Source: Bifidobacterium sp. ESL0800 (GTDB lineage Bacteria > Actinomycetota > Actinomycetes > Actinomycetales > Bifidobacteriaceae). From it: a DNA stretch of 64,000 nt. Positions within the stretch are counted from its first letter, which is position 1, and each line of letters begins with the position of its first letter. The notes below the pieces were generated by a model. It worked only from the letters and a program-made list of their open reading frames with translations. It did no database searches and had not been told where the DNA came from. The position numbers were made by a program, and so were the translations under genes. This document shows, one piece after another, positions 18,817 through 28,582 of this stretch. The DNA lies in assembly GCF_029395355.1 (NCBI RefSeq), contig NZ_CP113913.1, positions 310,001 through 374,000 on the forward strand. The letters are read 5' to 3'.

Positions 18817-19593
18817 ATGATCGAATTGAAAACGCCAAAGGAAATCGCTTCGATGAAGGTGGCCGGCCGTTTCGTCGGCAGCATCTTGAAGGAGCTGCAG
18901 GAAACCACCAAGGTCGGCACCAACCTCCTGGAGATCGACGACCTTGTGCGCCGTCGCATCGAAAGCCGCAAGGGCGCCGAATCCTGCTACGTGGATTACG
19001 CCCCTGATTTTGGCACAGGGCCCTTCAAACATTACATCTGTGTCTCTGTCAATGATGCCGTGCTGCATGGCGTGCCTTATGACTACAACCTCAAGGACGG
19101 CGACTTGGTGAGCCTTGACCTGGCCATCAGCGTCGACGGATGGTGCGGCGACTCCGCGGTCAGCTTCGTGGTCGGCAAGGACCCGGATCCGGAGGATATC
19201 GCGCTGATCAAGTGCACGGAAGAGGCGCTCGCGGCCGGTATCGCCGCGGCGCAGCCCGGCAATCGTCTGGGCGATGTTTCCGCAGCAGTCGGCGACGTGG
19301 CGCACGAGCACGGCTATACCGTCAACATGGAATTCGGCGGTCACGGCATCGGCCACGTGATGCATGGCGACCCGTTCGTCCCGAACGACGGCAAGGCCGG
19401 CCACGGCTACAAGCTTCGCCCGGGCCTGACGATCGCCATCGAGCCGTGGTTCATGAAGACCACCGACGAGATCTATCAGGACGCCAAGGACGGATGGACC
19501 CTGCGCAGTTCCGACGGTTCCAACGGGGCACACAGCGAGCACACCATCGCCATCACCGACAACGGTCCGGAGATCCTGACCGTCCGCGAGTAA
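18817..19593 (+). CDS. map: Type I methionine aminopeptidase
   Basis: A 258-residue enzyme that removes the initiator methionine from nascent proteins. The pita-bread fold is shown by KTPKEIASMKVAGRFVGSIL, the substrate-site His in NDAVLHGVPYDYNL, metal ligands in VSLDLAISVDGWCGDSAVSF (two Asp), FGGHGIGHVMHG (His), TIAIEPW (Glu) and HSEHTIAI (Glu). Length is standard and there is no N-terminal SH3-binding extension. The ATG at 18817 is preceded by TAGGGTGAAGGC. It is followed by a terminator. Confidence 0.96.
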   Translation: MIELKTPKEIASMKVAGRFVGSILKELQETTKVGTNLLEIDDLVRRRIESRKGAESCYVDYAPDFGTGPFKHYICVSVNDAVLHGVPYDYNLKDGDLVSLDLAISVDGWCGDSAVSFVVGKDPDPEDIALIKCTEEALAAGIAAAQPGNRLGDVSAAVGDVAHEHGYTVNMEFGGHGIGHVMHGDPFVPNDGKAGHGYKLRPGLTIAIEPWFMKTTDEIYQDAKDGWTLRSSDGSNGAHSEHTIAITDNGPEILTVRE

Positions 19594-19642
19594 TCGCTCG
19601 TAGGACTCAGGTGTCATCGACCTGATTCGATACCACCGTTGA

Positions 19643-19679
19643 GGCGGCATCCGCAATTCGAATGCGGGTGCCGCTTTTT
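19643..19679 (+). terminator. Rho-independent terminator after map
   Basis: GCGGCATCCGCA (19643-19654) pairs with TGCGGGTGCCGC (19663-19674), then five T. Confidence 0.9.
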
Positions 19680-19876
19680 GTCGTTACGCTGGACCGGATT
19701 CATAGCCGCGAATCGTCGGAAATGTACGGAACGTGGACATCGGCCGCTGCAGTTTACATTCATGAAATAAGGTGTGTTCAATCCCTGATGGGTTGCGGTG
19801 GTGCTTTCGGATTTGTCTGATTCATGCCTCAGTGCCGCTGACAACCTCAACCGGGCCGCAGAGGAAGGTGGAAGCC

Positions 19877-21172
<1,296 letters not shown>

Positions 21173-21176
21173 GTAG

Positions 21177-21252
21177 CACAAAGGTCGGCCGGTAGACGCT
21201 GGACAGTGTTGATATTCCGCCACTGTCACAATGCTACCGGTCGACCTTTGTG
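21177..21252. terminator. Inverted repeat between convergent gltA and dapD
   Basis: Arms 21177-21195 and 21234-21252 are 19 bp with one mismatch; an inner GACAGTG/CACTGTC hairpin extends the stem. Its place between two convergent stops makes a bidirectional terminator likely although the T-runs are short. Confidence 0.6.
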
Positions 21253-21260
21253 TTGGGGAT

Positions 21261-22265
21261 TCAGTTCTTGTGCAGCTTCTCGTTCAGCGCGATGCCGACC
21301 TTGCGGTAGCGGGCCTCAATGGCTCCACTCACCGAATTGCGAATGAAGAGGATGTTGTCTTTGCCGGAAAGATCCGAGCCTTTGACGACCTCGAGCGGTT
21401 GCCCCGCGGCGATCTTCGCCTTGTCGTGGATGGTGATTTTCGTGCCGGCGGTGACGTAGAGGCCCGCCTCCACCACGCAGTTGTCGCCGAGCGAAATGCC
21501 GATGCCGGCGTTCGCTCCCAAGAGGCTGTGCTCGCCGATGGAGTTGCGGAGCTTGCCGCCGCCGGAAAGCGTGCCCATGATCGACGAGCCGCCGCCGACG
21601 TCCGAACCGTTGCCGACCACGACGCCCTGCGAGACCCTTCCCTCGATCATGCAGGTGCCGAGCGTGCCGGCGTTGAAGTTGACGAAGCCGGCGTGCATCA
21701 CGGTGGTGCCGGCGGCCAGATGTGCGCCGAGACGTACGCGGTCCGCGTCGCCGATGCGCACGCCGGAGGGGACCACGTAGTCGACCATGCGCGGGAACTT
21801 GTCGACGCCGAGCACGTTGACATCGACGTGGGGAGCAGGCGTGCCGCCTGCCACGCTGCCGGACTTTGCGATCGTGTTCATCACATCCAACTTGCGCAGC
21901 GCGAAGTTTTCGGCGGAGAACGGCCCGTAGTTGGTCCACACGACGTTGGCGAGTACCGCGAAGATGCCGTCGAGGTTGATGGTGTTCGGCTCGGCCATGC
22001 ACATGCTCAGCAGGTGCAGACGCAGATAGGCGTCGGCGGCGTCGACGATGGGGGAGTCGAGCGATGAGACGGTGAACACCGGTTCACGGCGTACCCCGCG
22101 TGCGTCGGCGGTGGTACTTACAAGCGCGCCGAAACCGTGGCGGGGGCGATCGGCCTCGCTCGGCGCCGTGCCCATTTCCAGTTTCGGATACCACACATCC
22201 AGTGTGTTGCCCGCCTCGTCGATCGAAGCCAGCCCCCAGCCCCAAGCCGTCCGTTCGTCGCTCAT
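21261..22265 (-). CDS. dapD: Tetrahydrodipicolinate N-succinyltransferase
   Basis: A 334-residue enzyme of the succinylase branch of lysine/meso-diaminopimelate synthesis. The C-terminal half is a left-handed beta-helix with hexapeptide repeats (MHAGFVNFNAGTLGTCMIEG, GVVVGNGSDVGGGSSIMGTL, HSLLGANAGIGISLGDNCVVE), and the N-terminal part starts MSDERTAWGWGLASID as in actinobacterial DapD. The start at 22265 has a strong AAAAGGAGCAAGT; seven extra in-frame codons upstream are not needed. It is convergent with gltA. Confidence 0.94.
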   Translation of the reverse strand: MSDERTAWGWGLASIDEAGNTLDVWYPKLEMGTAPSEADRPRHGFGALVSTTADARGVRREPVFTVSSLDSPIVDAADAYLRLHLLSMCMAEPNTINLDGIFAVLANVVWTNYGPFSAENFALRKLDVMNTIAKSGSVAGGTPAPHVDVNVLGVDKFPRMVDYVVPSGVRIGDADRVRLGAHLAAGTTVMHAGFVNFNAGTLGTCMIEGRVSQGVVVGNGSDVGGGSSIMGTLSGGGKLRNSIGEHSLLGANAGIGISLGDNCVVEAGLYVTAGTKITIHDKAKIAAGQPLEVVKGSDLSGKDNILFIRNSVSGAIEARYRKVGIALNEKLHKN

Positions 22266-22387
22266 ACTTGCTCCTTTTCGTCGCATCGTCGTAAATAAAT
22301 ATGTCTCTAATCTAGCGCACGCTGTCTTGTTTGTCTTTTTGTGGTTCAGAAGTCAAGGTTTCAAGACACTAAATCCCGCAGGACCGA

Positions 22388-22401
22388 TACAATGAAGGAT
22401 T
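22388..22401 (+). promoter_or_regulatory. -10 box next to the 43-codon gene
   Basis: TACAAT at 22388-22393 ends eight bases before the GTG at 22402, consistent with a nearly leaderless transcript. No good -35 was seen. Confidence 0.35.
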
Positions 22402-22533
22402 GTGAGTGATTACAGGAAAGAACGCGAACGCCGCGAGAGCCGTCGCCGCAACATCGTGCGGGCGATCTGCATCGTGGTGGCTGCGGCCATGCTGCTCGCG
22501 CTGGTGATTCCTGCGATCTATGCGGGTCTTTGA
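22402..22533 (+). CDS. Small single-pass membrane protein (43 aa)
   Basis: Reading from the GTG at 22402 gives VSDYRKERERRESRRRNIVR followed by one hydrophobic helix (AICIVVAAAMLLALVIPAIY) and a two-residue tail. The strongly basic N-terminal half followed by a single membrane span predicts an N-in, C-out small membrane protein. GAAGGA lies only two bases before the GTG, and a TACAAT box is eight bases upstream. The gene sits between dapD (divergent) and prfB. I recognise no family; the clean charge/hydrophobic partition and the promoter position support coding. Confidence 0.6.
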   Translation: MSDYRKERERRESRRRNIVRAICIVVAAAMLLALVIPAIYAGL

Positions 22534-22740
22534 CGGCCTTATCTATGTGGTAACGGCAAGGTCGCGTCGGTCAAGGTGATTGGTTTTTCGTCTGGCAATG
22601 TGTCGAAGGCAATGACAGGCATCCCGACAATCAGGCAGGTCGAAACAACCGCGGGAATCGGTATCGGGTTTCCGGCGACGACCTTGCGGTGAGAACGACG
22701 GTCAGAAAATTTTCAGTGAGTGAAGTTAAGGTGGAGTGCA

Positions 22741-23904
22741 ATGGCAGAATTTGATTTTTCCCAGTCGTTGGGCGAGGCGCGTAGCAAATACGAGACGATT
22801 GAAAAGGCGCTGGACGTCGAGCGTCTGAAGTCCGAGATCGCCGAACTCGAGAAAGAGGCATCGGCGCCGAATCTTTGGGACGACGTGGAGAACGCGCAGA
22901 AGGTCACCAGTCGGCTTTCCAACAAGCAGGGGCTGATCAAGAAGCTCGATTCGCTTTCGAGCAGGCTTGACGACATCGAGACGTTGTACGAATTGGGGCA
23001 GGAGGAAGACGATCCCGATTCGATGAAGGAGGCGCAGAAAGGCGTCGACGAGCTGCAGAAGGACCTCGACGAGATGGAGATCCAGACCCTGCTCGACGGC
23101 GAATACGACGAGCGCAGCGCCGTGGTGACCATCCGAAGCGGAGCCGGCGGCGTGGACGCGGCCGATTTCGCGCAGATGCTGTTGCGTATGTACCTGCGTT
23201 GGGCCGAGCGCAACGGCTACAAGGCCAAGGTCATGGACACCTCCTACGCCGAGGAGGCCGGCATCAAATCGGCCACGTTCGAGGTAGACGCGCCTTACGC
23301 CTACGGCAGGCTTTCGGTCGAGGGCGGCACCCATCGTCTGGTCCGCATTTCCCCGTTCGACAACCAGGGCCGCCGCCAGACCAGCTTTGCCGCCGTTGAG
23401 GTGGTGCCGCTGGTTGAGGAAACCGATCATATCGACATCCCCGATTCCGACATCCGCGTGGACACCTACTGCTCTTCGGGCCCCGGCGGCCAGGGCGTCA
23501 ACACCACCTATTCCGCGGTGCGCATCACCCATTTGCCCACCGGTATCGTCGTGACGATGCAGGACGAGCGCAGCCAGATCCAGAACCGCGCCGCCGCCAT
23601 GGCCGTGCTGCAGTCCCGACTGCTGGTACTTCGCCATGAGGCTGAAGCCAAGAAGAAGAAGGAACTGGCTGGCGACATCAAGGCCAGCTGGGGCGACCAG
23701 ATGCGCTCGTATGTATTGCATCCTTATCAGATGGTCAAGGATTTGCGCACCGGCTATGAGACCAGCCAGACGCAGGCCGTCTTCGACGGTGACATCAACG
23801 GGTTCATCGACGCCGGCATCCGTTGGCGCCATGAGCAGCGCCGTCAGGCCGCGCTTGAGGCGGAGCAGAGCGAGGCCGACAGCAAAGAGCACGATAAAAA
23901 GTAA
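22741..23904 (+). CDS. prfB: Peptide chain release factor 2
   Basis: A 387-residue class I release factor for UAA and UGA. The codon-reading tripeptide SPF is at 204-206 ([15 protein letters not shown]) and GGQ at 249-251 ([17 protein letters not shown]). The whole protein is in one frame, so the autoregulatory +1 frameshift at an internal UGA known from many bacteria is absent. The ATG at 22741 follows AAGGTGGAGTGCA. It precedes ftsE, the same order (prfB-ftsE-ftsX-peptidase-smpB) found in many actinobacteria. Confidence 0.98.
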   Translation: MAEFDFSQSLGEARSKYETIEKALDVERLKSEIAELEKEASAPNLWDDVENAQKVTSRLSNKQGLIKKLDSLSSRLDDIETLYELGQEEDDPDSMKEAQKGVDELQKDLDEMEIQTLLDGEYDERSAVVTIRSGAGGVDAADFAQMLLRMYLRWAERNGYKAKVMDTSYAEEAGIKSATFEVDAPYAYGRLSVEGGTHRLVRISPFDNQGRRQTSFAAVEVVPLVEETDHIDIPDSDIRVDTYCSSGPGGQGVNTTYSAVRITHLPTGIVVTMQDERSQIQNRAAAMAVLQSRLLVLRHEAEAKKKKELAGDIKASWGDQMRSYVLHPYQMVKDLRTGYETSQTQAVFDGDINGFIDAGIRWRHEQRRQAALEAEQSEADSKEHDKK

Positions 23905-23998
23905 AGACTTTCAACCATTTCGGCGCAATCGGGACAATCTGCGATACTGATGTTCCTAGACTTATAACTTGAGCGGCAAACAGTAAGGAAACGGCATC

Positions 23999-25258
23999 AT
24001 GGCGTTGATCACATTGGACAAGGTCTCCAAGATCTATCCCAAGGGCACCAGGCCCGCACTCGACCATATCAACCTCGACATCGAACGTGGAGATTTCGTC
24101 TTTTTGGTGGGCGCTTCCGGTTCCGGCAAAACGACGTTGTTGAGCCTGCTGCTGCGCGAGGAAGAGGCCACGGACGGCGAAATCCGCGTGGCCGGTAACG
24201 ACCTGCGCCGATTGACCGCCCGTCAGATTCCTCAATATCGTCGTTCGATCGGATTCATTTTTCAGGATTACAAGCTGCTGAACAACAAAACGGTCTGGCA
24301 GAACGTCGCCTTTGCGCTCGAAGTGATCGGCACCCGCCGTTCGACCATCAAGTCCCTGGTGCCCAAAGTCCTTGAGACCGTAGGACTCACCGGCAAGGAG
24401 AAGAACTACCCCCACGAGCTCTCCGGCGGCGAGGCCCAGCGCGTGGCCATCGCCCGGGCCTACGTCAACCATCCGCAGATCCTTCTGGCCGACGAGCCGA
24501 CCGGCAACCTCGACCCGACCACCTCGCTGGGCATCATGGAGGTGCTCGATGCCATCAACCGCACCGGCACCACCATCGTGATGGCCACCCACAACGAGGA
24601 GATCGTCAATTCCATGCGTAAGCGCGTCGTGGAGCTGCACGCCGGAATAATCGTGCGTGACGAAGCCAAGGGTAGCTATGATTCGGCCCGATACTTCCCG
24701 GATGCCGAGGTCGAGTCGAAGGCGAAACAGGTCATCGATCCCGCCGCCAGCAAATTCAAGCGCCCGCAGACCGTCAAGGCGATTGGCAGCGTCTCTGCGT
24801 CGGGCAAGTCCACCGATGCGCCAGTCAGCGACCGGTCCATCGTCGCTACCCAGGCCATGGACGCCGTCGCCGACGCCGTAGCGAACGGCACCGGCGAGAA
24901 CGAAGGCATCGCCCGCCTTGCCAATGCCATGCATTCCGGCAGAACGGGACGGTACGGCGAGGCATTCCAGTCGGCCGAAACCACGATGACATGGGGCAAA
25001 GGACTCACGCCCGAGGAAATGACCAACGCACGCAAGCCGGTATCGGATTCCGGACAAACCCGGCAGGCCGGAAACACGGAGAAGACTGCAAAATCCGCCA
25101 AGACGAAGGCCAAGGCGCCGTCTCTGCCGGCACCCCCGGTTCCGCCGTCACAAGCCAATTCGAAACGCGAGCCGATGGCCAAAGGCAGCGGGCAAACCAA
25201 ACAGGTTCAGGACGCACAAGACCGTAACAATGCAAAGAACGCGGGGGAGCGGAAATGA
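23999..25258 (+). CDS. ftsE: Cell-division ATPase FtsE with long C-terminal extension
   Basis: The first 225 or so residues are a canonical FtsE: Walker A GASGSGKTT near residue 38, the Q-loop in FIFQDYKLL, signature [14 protein letters not shown], Walker B ILLADEPTGNLDP and the H-loop MATHNEEIV. FtsE with FtsX links the division ring to septal peptidoglycan hydrolysis. The remaining 190 residues are low-complexity, rich in Ala, Lys, Ser, Thr and Gln, without hydrophobic segments, and are absent from ordinary FtsE (about 225-230 aa). The ATG follows GTAAGGAAACGGCATC. The stop overlaps the ftsX start (ATGA). Confidence 0.93.
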   Translation: MALITLDKVSKIYPKGTRPALDHINLDIERGDFVFLVGASGSGKTTLLSLLLREEEATDGEIRVAGNDLRRLTARQIPQYRRSIGFIFQDYKLLNNKTVWQNVAFALEVIGTRRSTIKSLVPKVLETVGLTGKEKNYPHELSGGEAQRVAIARAYVNHPQILLADEPTGNLDPTTSLGIMEVLDAINRTGTTIVMATHNEEIVNSMRKRVVELHAGIIVRDEAKGSYDSARYFPDAEVESKAKQVIDPAASKFKRPQTVKAIGSVSASGKSTDAPVSDRSIVATQAMDAVADAVANGTGENEGIARLANAMHSGRTGRYGEAFQSAETTMTWGKGLTPEEMTNARKPVSDSGQTRQAGNTEKTAKSAKTKAKAPSLPAPPVPPSQANSKREPMAKGSGQTKQVQDAQDRNNAKNAGERK

Positions 25259-26178
25259 GAGCACGGTTTATCCTTTCTGAAACATGGACGAGTCTGCGGC
25301 AGAACGTCTCGATGATTCTTTCCGTGCTTCTGGTCACGTTCATTTCCTTCCTCTTCATCGGTGCCTCCGGCCTGATGCAGGCGCAGATCACCCGCGCCAA
25401 AGGGGACTGGTACAAAGAGGTGGAGGTCGTGGTCTGGCTCTGCCCCGACGGCACCAGCCAGGCAGCCAATTGCTCGGCGGGCAAAGCCCCGACCCAGAAG
25501 GAAATCATCGCGCTGCAGAACAAGATCCATAGCGAACTCGGCAATGTGGTCTCGAAGATTTCATATGAAAGTCGCGAGGATTTTTACAAGAACACCTTCC
25601 TCAAGCAGTATCCCAACGGCATCTATCAGGGCCGTACCCTGACGGCTGCGGATATGCAGGATTCATTGAGGCTTAAGCTCAAAGACCCCACCAAATACCA
25701 GGAGGTCTCGGAGACGCTTTCGGGCAGCCAAGGCGTTGAGGAGGTGCTCGACCAACGCCAGATCTTCGATCCGGTTTTCGCTGTGCTCAACAAAGGCACG
25801 GTGGTCACCTTGGTTCTGGCGGCGGTGATGGTCGTCGTGGCCGTTTTGCTTACGGCAATCACCATACGTATGAGTGCGGCCAGCAGAAAAAACGAAACCG
25901 AGATCATGCGTCTGGTCGGAGCCTCGAATTGGACGATTCGATTGCCGTTCGTGCTCGAGGGGGTTTTGGCCTCGCTTCTGGGTTCGTTGCTCTCGTGTGC
26001 GGCGTTGAGCGCCATCGTCAAATTGTTCATCACCGATTGGCTCGCGAAGACGGTGCAGTGGATGCCGTTCGTCAACCAGACCACGGTGTGGCTGATGGCC
26101 CCGGCGCTGGTTGTCGGCGCGATGCTGCTTTCCGCGATCGTCTCGACGGTATCCCTACGGCGATATCTCCAGGTCTAG
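25255..26178 (+). CDS. ftsX: Cell-division protein FtsX
   Basis: A 307-residue permease-like subunit. One N-terminal membrane helix (NVSMILSVLLVTFISFLFIG) is followed by an extracytoplasmic domain of about 130 residues with two Cys (LCPDGTSQAANC) that may form a disulphide, then three further membrane helices at about residues 180-305. This is the standard FtsX topology. The external loop in actinobacteria contacts a secreted hydrolase, which fits the CHAP-domain gene directly downstream. It overlaps ftsE by four bases. Confidence 0.95.
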   Translation: MRARFILSETWTSLRQNVSMILSVLLVTFISFLFIGASGLMQAQITRAKGDWYKEVEVVVWLCPDGTSQAANCSAGKAPTQKEIIALQNKIHSELGNVVSKISYESREDFYKNTFLKQYPNGIYQGRTLTAADMQDSLRLKLKDPTKYQEVSETLSGSQGVEEVLDQRQIFDPVFAVLNKGTVVTLVLAAVMVVVAVLLTAITIRMSAASRKNETEIMRLVGASNWTIRLPFVLEGVLASLLGSLLSCAALSAIVKLFITDWLAKTVQWMPFVNQTTVWLMAPALVVGAMLLSAIVSTVSLRRYLQV

Positions 26179-26279
26179 AATTCAGAACCTATTATCATGC
26201 TGTAGCAGGCTTGCTTCTTGTTTTGATGGCAGGTGTTTGTTACAATGCTAATATTGCATTACTTAAGGAAGGTGTTGTC

Positions 26280-27608
26280 GTGCTGAAAGTCACTCGACGT
26301 TTACGTGCGTTTGCGGGGATGGTGCTTGCCGTCGCCACGCTTCTGACTTGCGCCGCTGCGGTGTTCACCGTCGATCCGAAACAAGCCGAGGCCGCCACAT
26401 GGGGGGAATATCAGCAGAAGCAACAGGAAACCAGCAATCTGCGTAGCCAGCTCGCCGGTGTCAACTCGGATTTGGCGAACAAGATCATTGAGCTCAACGA
26501 CTTGACGGACAACCAGATTCCTGCGGCTCAGCAGGCTGCGGATGCCGCGCAGGGCAACGCCACGCAGGCCCAGACCGCAGCGCAGTCCACCACGGATCGT
26601 CTCAACGCCGCCATCAAAGACAAGGACAACCTCGAAGCCAAGATCAAGCAGACAGGCATCGATTACGATGATGCGAAGGCGGGCGTAGCTGAAGTGGCAC
26701 GAGACAGTTTCCACGCCACCCAGGCCACGCAGGTCATGGATGTGGTCACCAAGTCGTCCACTACACAGGATTTCGTGGACAAGATGCAGTCCCAGGCGGC
26801 TGTCAAGCGCAGCGAGGCCAATGCCGCGGATGAAGATGCCAACACGTTGAATTCCTCCATGAACCGCAAGCAGCGTCTCGAAGCGATTGAGGACCAGATT
26901 TCCAAACTTAAGGTCCAAGCCGACAGCGATGCAGCTGCCGCCCAGCAGGCTGCACAGACCGCACAGGCCAAGCAGAGCAGTCTGCAGGCTCTGCTTCAGC
27001 AGGGTATGAACCAGCGCAATTACTTGCAGAGCCAGCAGAGCCAGCTCACCACGGATTCCGCAAGGGCGGCAGCGCAGATGGTCTCATTGAAGGCTCAGAT
27101 CGATGCGCAATCCCAAGCCCAGGCGGCTGCCTATAACAACAACTACAATGCGCATTCCAGCGGGCAGACGTGGAACGGTGGCTCGTCGGGCGGCGGCAGC
27201 AGCTACACGCCTCCCGCATCGGGAAGCACCAACGTCCCCATCTCCACCAATACCGGTGGGTATGCGCCGTACCCGCCCCGTCAGTGCACGTTGTGGGCGT
27301 GGATGCGCCGCAACCAGCTGGGCAAGCCGGTCACCGGAACCATGGGCAATGGCGGAGACTGGGCCAATTCCGCGCGTGCCTTGGGCTGGTCGGTCGGCCG
27401 CACCCCGGCCGTCGGTGCGGTCGTCGTCTTCGCCCGCGGACAGAGCGTCGGCGGACACTGGATCTCCGACCCCACGTACGGTCATGTCGCGGTGGTCGAG
27501 TCGATCAACGGCGGCATGATGATGATCTCAGAAGGCGGGACCGGATTTGCCACGTTCCCGGCCTACGAGACCATCGGCGCTTCAAGTGCTTACGAATACA
27601 TTTACTGA
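26280..27608 (+). CDS. Secreted coiled-coil CHAP-domain peptidoglycan hydrolase
   Basis: A 442-residue exported protein. An N-terminal signal sequence (VTRRLRAFAGMVLAVATLLTCAAAVF) ends near QAEAAT. Residues 40-290 are Gln/Ala-rich coiled coil, like the PcsB and RipC N-terminal domains that dock on FtsX. A Gly/Ser linker leads to a CHAP domain with catalytic Cys336 (RQCTLWAWMRRN) and His402 (YGHVAVVESING). The GTG at 26280 is chosen because of AAGGAAGGTGTTGTC; the frame is open to 25929 inside ftsX. The position after ftsEX strongly suggests that FtsEX activates it at the septum, by analogy with pneumococcal PcsB. Confidence 0.88.
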   Translation: MLKVTRRLRAFAGMVLAVATLLTCAAAVFTVDPKQAEAATWGEYQQKQQETSNLRSQLAGVNSDLANKIIELNDLTDNQIPAAQQAADAAQGNATQAQTAAQSTTDRLNAAIKDKDNLEAKIKQTGIDYDDAKAGVAEVARDSFHATQATQVMDVVTKSSTTQDFVDKMQSQAAVKRSEANAADEDANTLNSSMNRKQRLEAIEDQISKLKVQADSDAAAAQQAAQTAQAKQSSLQALLQQGMNQRNYLQSQQSQLTTDSARAAAQMVSLKAQIDAQSQAQAAAYNNNYNAHSSGQTWNGGSSGGGSSYTPPASGSTNVPISTNTGGYAPYPPRQCTLWAWMRRNQLGKPVTGTMGNGGDWANSARALGWSVGRTPAVGAVVVFARGQSVGGHWISDPTYGHVAVVESINGGMMMISEGGTGFATFPAYETIGASSAYEYIY

Positions 27609-27748
27609 CGGCCGCAGGCCGGCGTCGAGCCGACGTCGCCGATAGCCCGGAACCGTGAACGCGTCGCCCTTGCCGGGTGGCGCGTTTGTGCTATGGTCGG
27701 CATATCGAAACGAGCGAATGGCAGTGGCAACAGACAAAGGGGAGAGGC

Positions 27749-28228
27749 ATGGCGAAGGAACAAGGTACGAAACTCATCGCGCAGAACCGCAAGGCGCGGC
27801 ACAACTATACCATCGAGGACCATTACGAGGCGGGGCTGGTGCTCACCGGCACCGAAGTCAAGTCACTGCGTGAAGGCCGCGCGTCCCTTGCCGAATCGTT
27901 CGTCTCCATCGACCGCAATGGCGAGATGTGGCTGGAAGGCGCGAACATTCCCGAATATCTCAACGGTACGTGGAACAACCATGCCCCCAAGCGCAAGCGC
28001 AAGTTGCTCCTGCATGCCTCGCAGATCGCCAAGCTCAGCCGCCAGACCGAGGCCAAAGGCTATACGATCGTGCCGCTGAGCCTCTACTTCAAAGACGGAC
28101 GGGTCAAAGCCGAAATCGCCTTGGCTCGCGGCAAGAAGGAATACGACAAGCGTCAGGCGCTGCGTGAGGCCGAGGACAAGCGTGAAGCGCTGCGTGCGAT
28201 GCGCTACAAGAACAAGTTGGTGCGCTAA
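27749..28228 (+). CDS. smpB: SsrA (tmRNA)-binding protein
   Basis: A 159-residue trans-translation factor that brings tmRNA to stalled ribosomes. The OB core is seen in [30 protein letters not shown] and [23 protein letters not shown], with [29 protein letters not shown] and a basic C-terminal tail that mimics mRNA in the decoding centre. The ATG at 27749 follows AGGGGAGAGGC. No ssrA gene was found in the 350 bp downstream. Confidence 0.96.
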   Translation: MAKEQGTKLIAQNRKARHNYTIEDHYEAGLVLTGTEVKSLREGRASLAESFVSIDRNGEMWLEGANIPEYLNGTWNNHAPKRKRKLLLHASQIAKLSRQTEAKGYTIVPLSLYFKDGRVKAEIALARGKKEYDKRQALREAEDKREALRAMRYKNKLVR

Positions 28229-28323
28229 TACCCTCCTGTCTTGGTTGCCTGGACTCGCGTAGCCGAGATGGTTTTGGTTTCTCCCGGCTGCCCTCTAGTC
28301 GCTGATGCACGGGCTTTGTATGC

Positions 28324-28475
28324 GTCGTTTCCTGCAGTTCCCACACATTTATGCTGGTAACGACTTATTTTGATCTCATATTTGCGTTGTTTCCAGCACA
28401 AAACTGTGGGGAGTGCTGGAAACGTCTTATGTTGCCGACTCCCGTCACCGCGAACATTGAACAGAATCGTCTTAT
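28324..28475. repeat. Tandem palindromic units (62-bp period) upstream of the amino acid binding protein
   Basis: GTCGTTTCCTGCA (28324-28336) pairs with TGCTGGTAACGAC (28352-28364) with two mismatches; 62 bp further, GTTGTTTCCAGCAC (28386-28399) pairs with GTGCTGGAAAC (28413-28423). CG-n-CTTAT follows each right arm (28361, 28423) and recurs at 28468 and 28491. The rest of the 354-bp gap between smpB and 28583 holds only the promoter described separately. Confidence 0.65.
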
Positions 28476-28498
28476 GTCCATTTATTGAGACGGCTTAT

Positions 28499-28527
28499 TT
28501 GCATAAATGCAAGGGTTAGTATATTAT
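28499..28527 (+). promoter_or_regulatory. Promoter of the amino acid binding-protein gene
   Basis: TTGCAT (28499-28504) and TATTAT (28522-28527) are separated by 17 bp and lie 56 bp before the start codon. Confidence 0.65.
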
Positions 28528-28582
28528 ACATTTATAAGCACAAGGCGGAACGCACGGGTCCGCCCCGAAGAGAGGATTCAAG

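Noticed and set aside
22741..22900. Programmed frameshift in prfB
   Set aside because: The full RF2 sequence is in one frame with no internal UGA near codon 25.
28229..28582. tmRNA gene next to smpB
   Set aside because: No tRNA-like ends or tag-peptide frame could be found; the gap holds tandem palindromes and a promoter.
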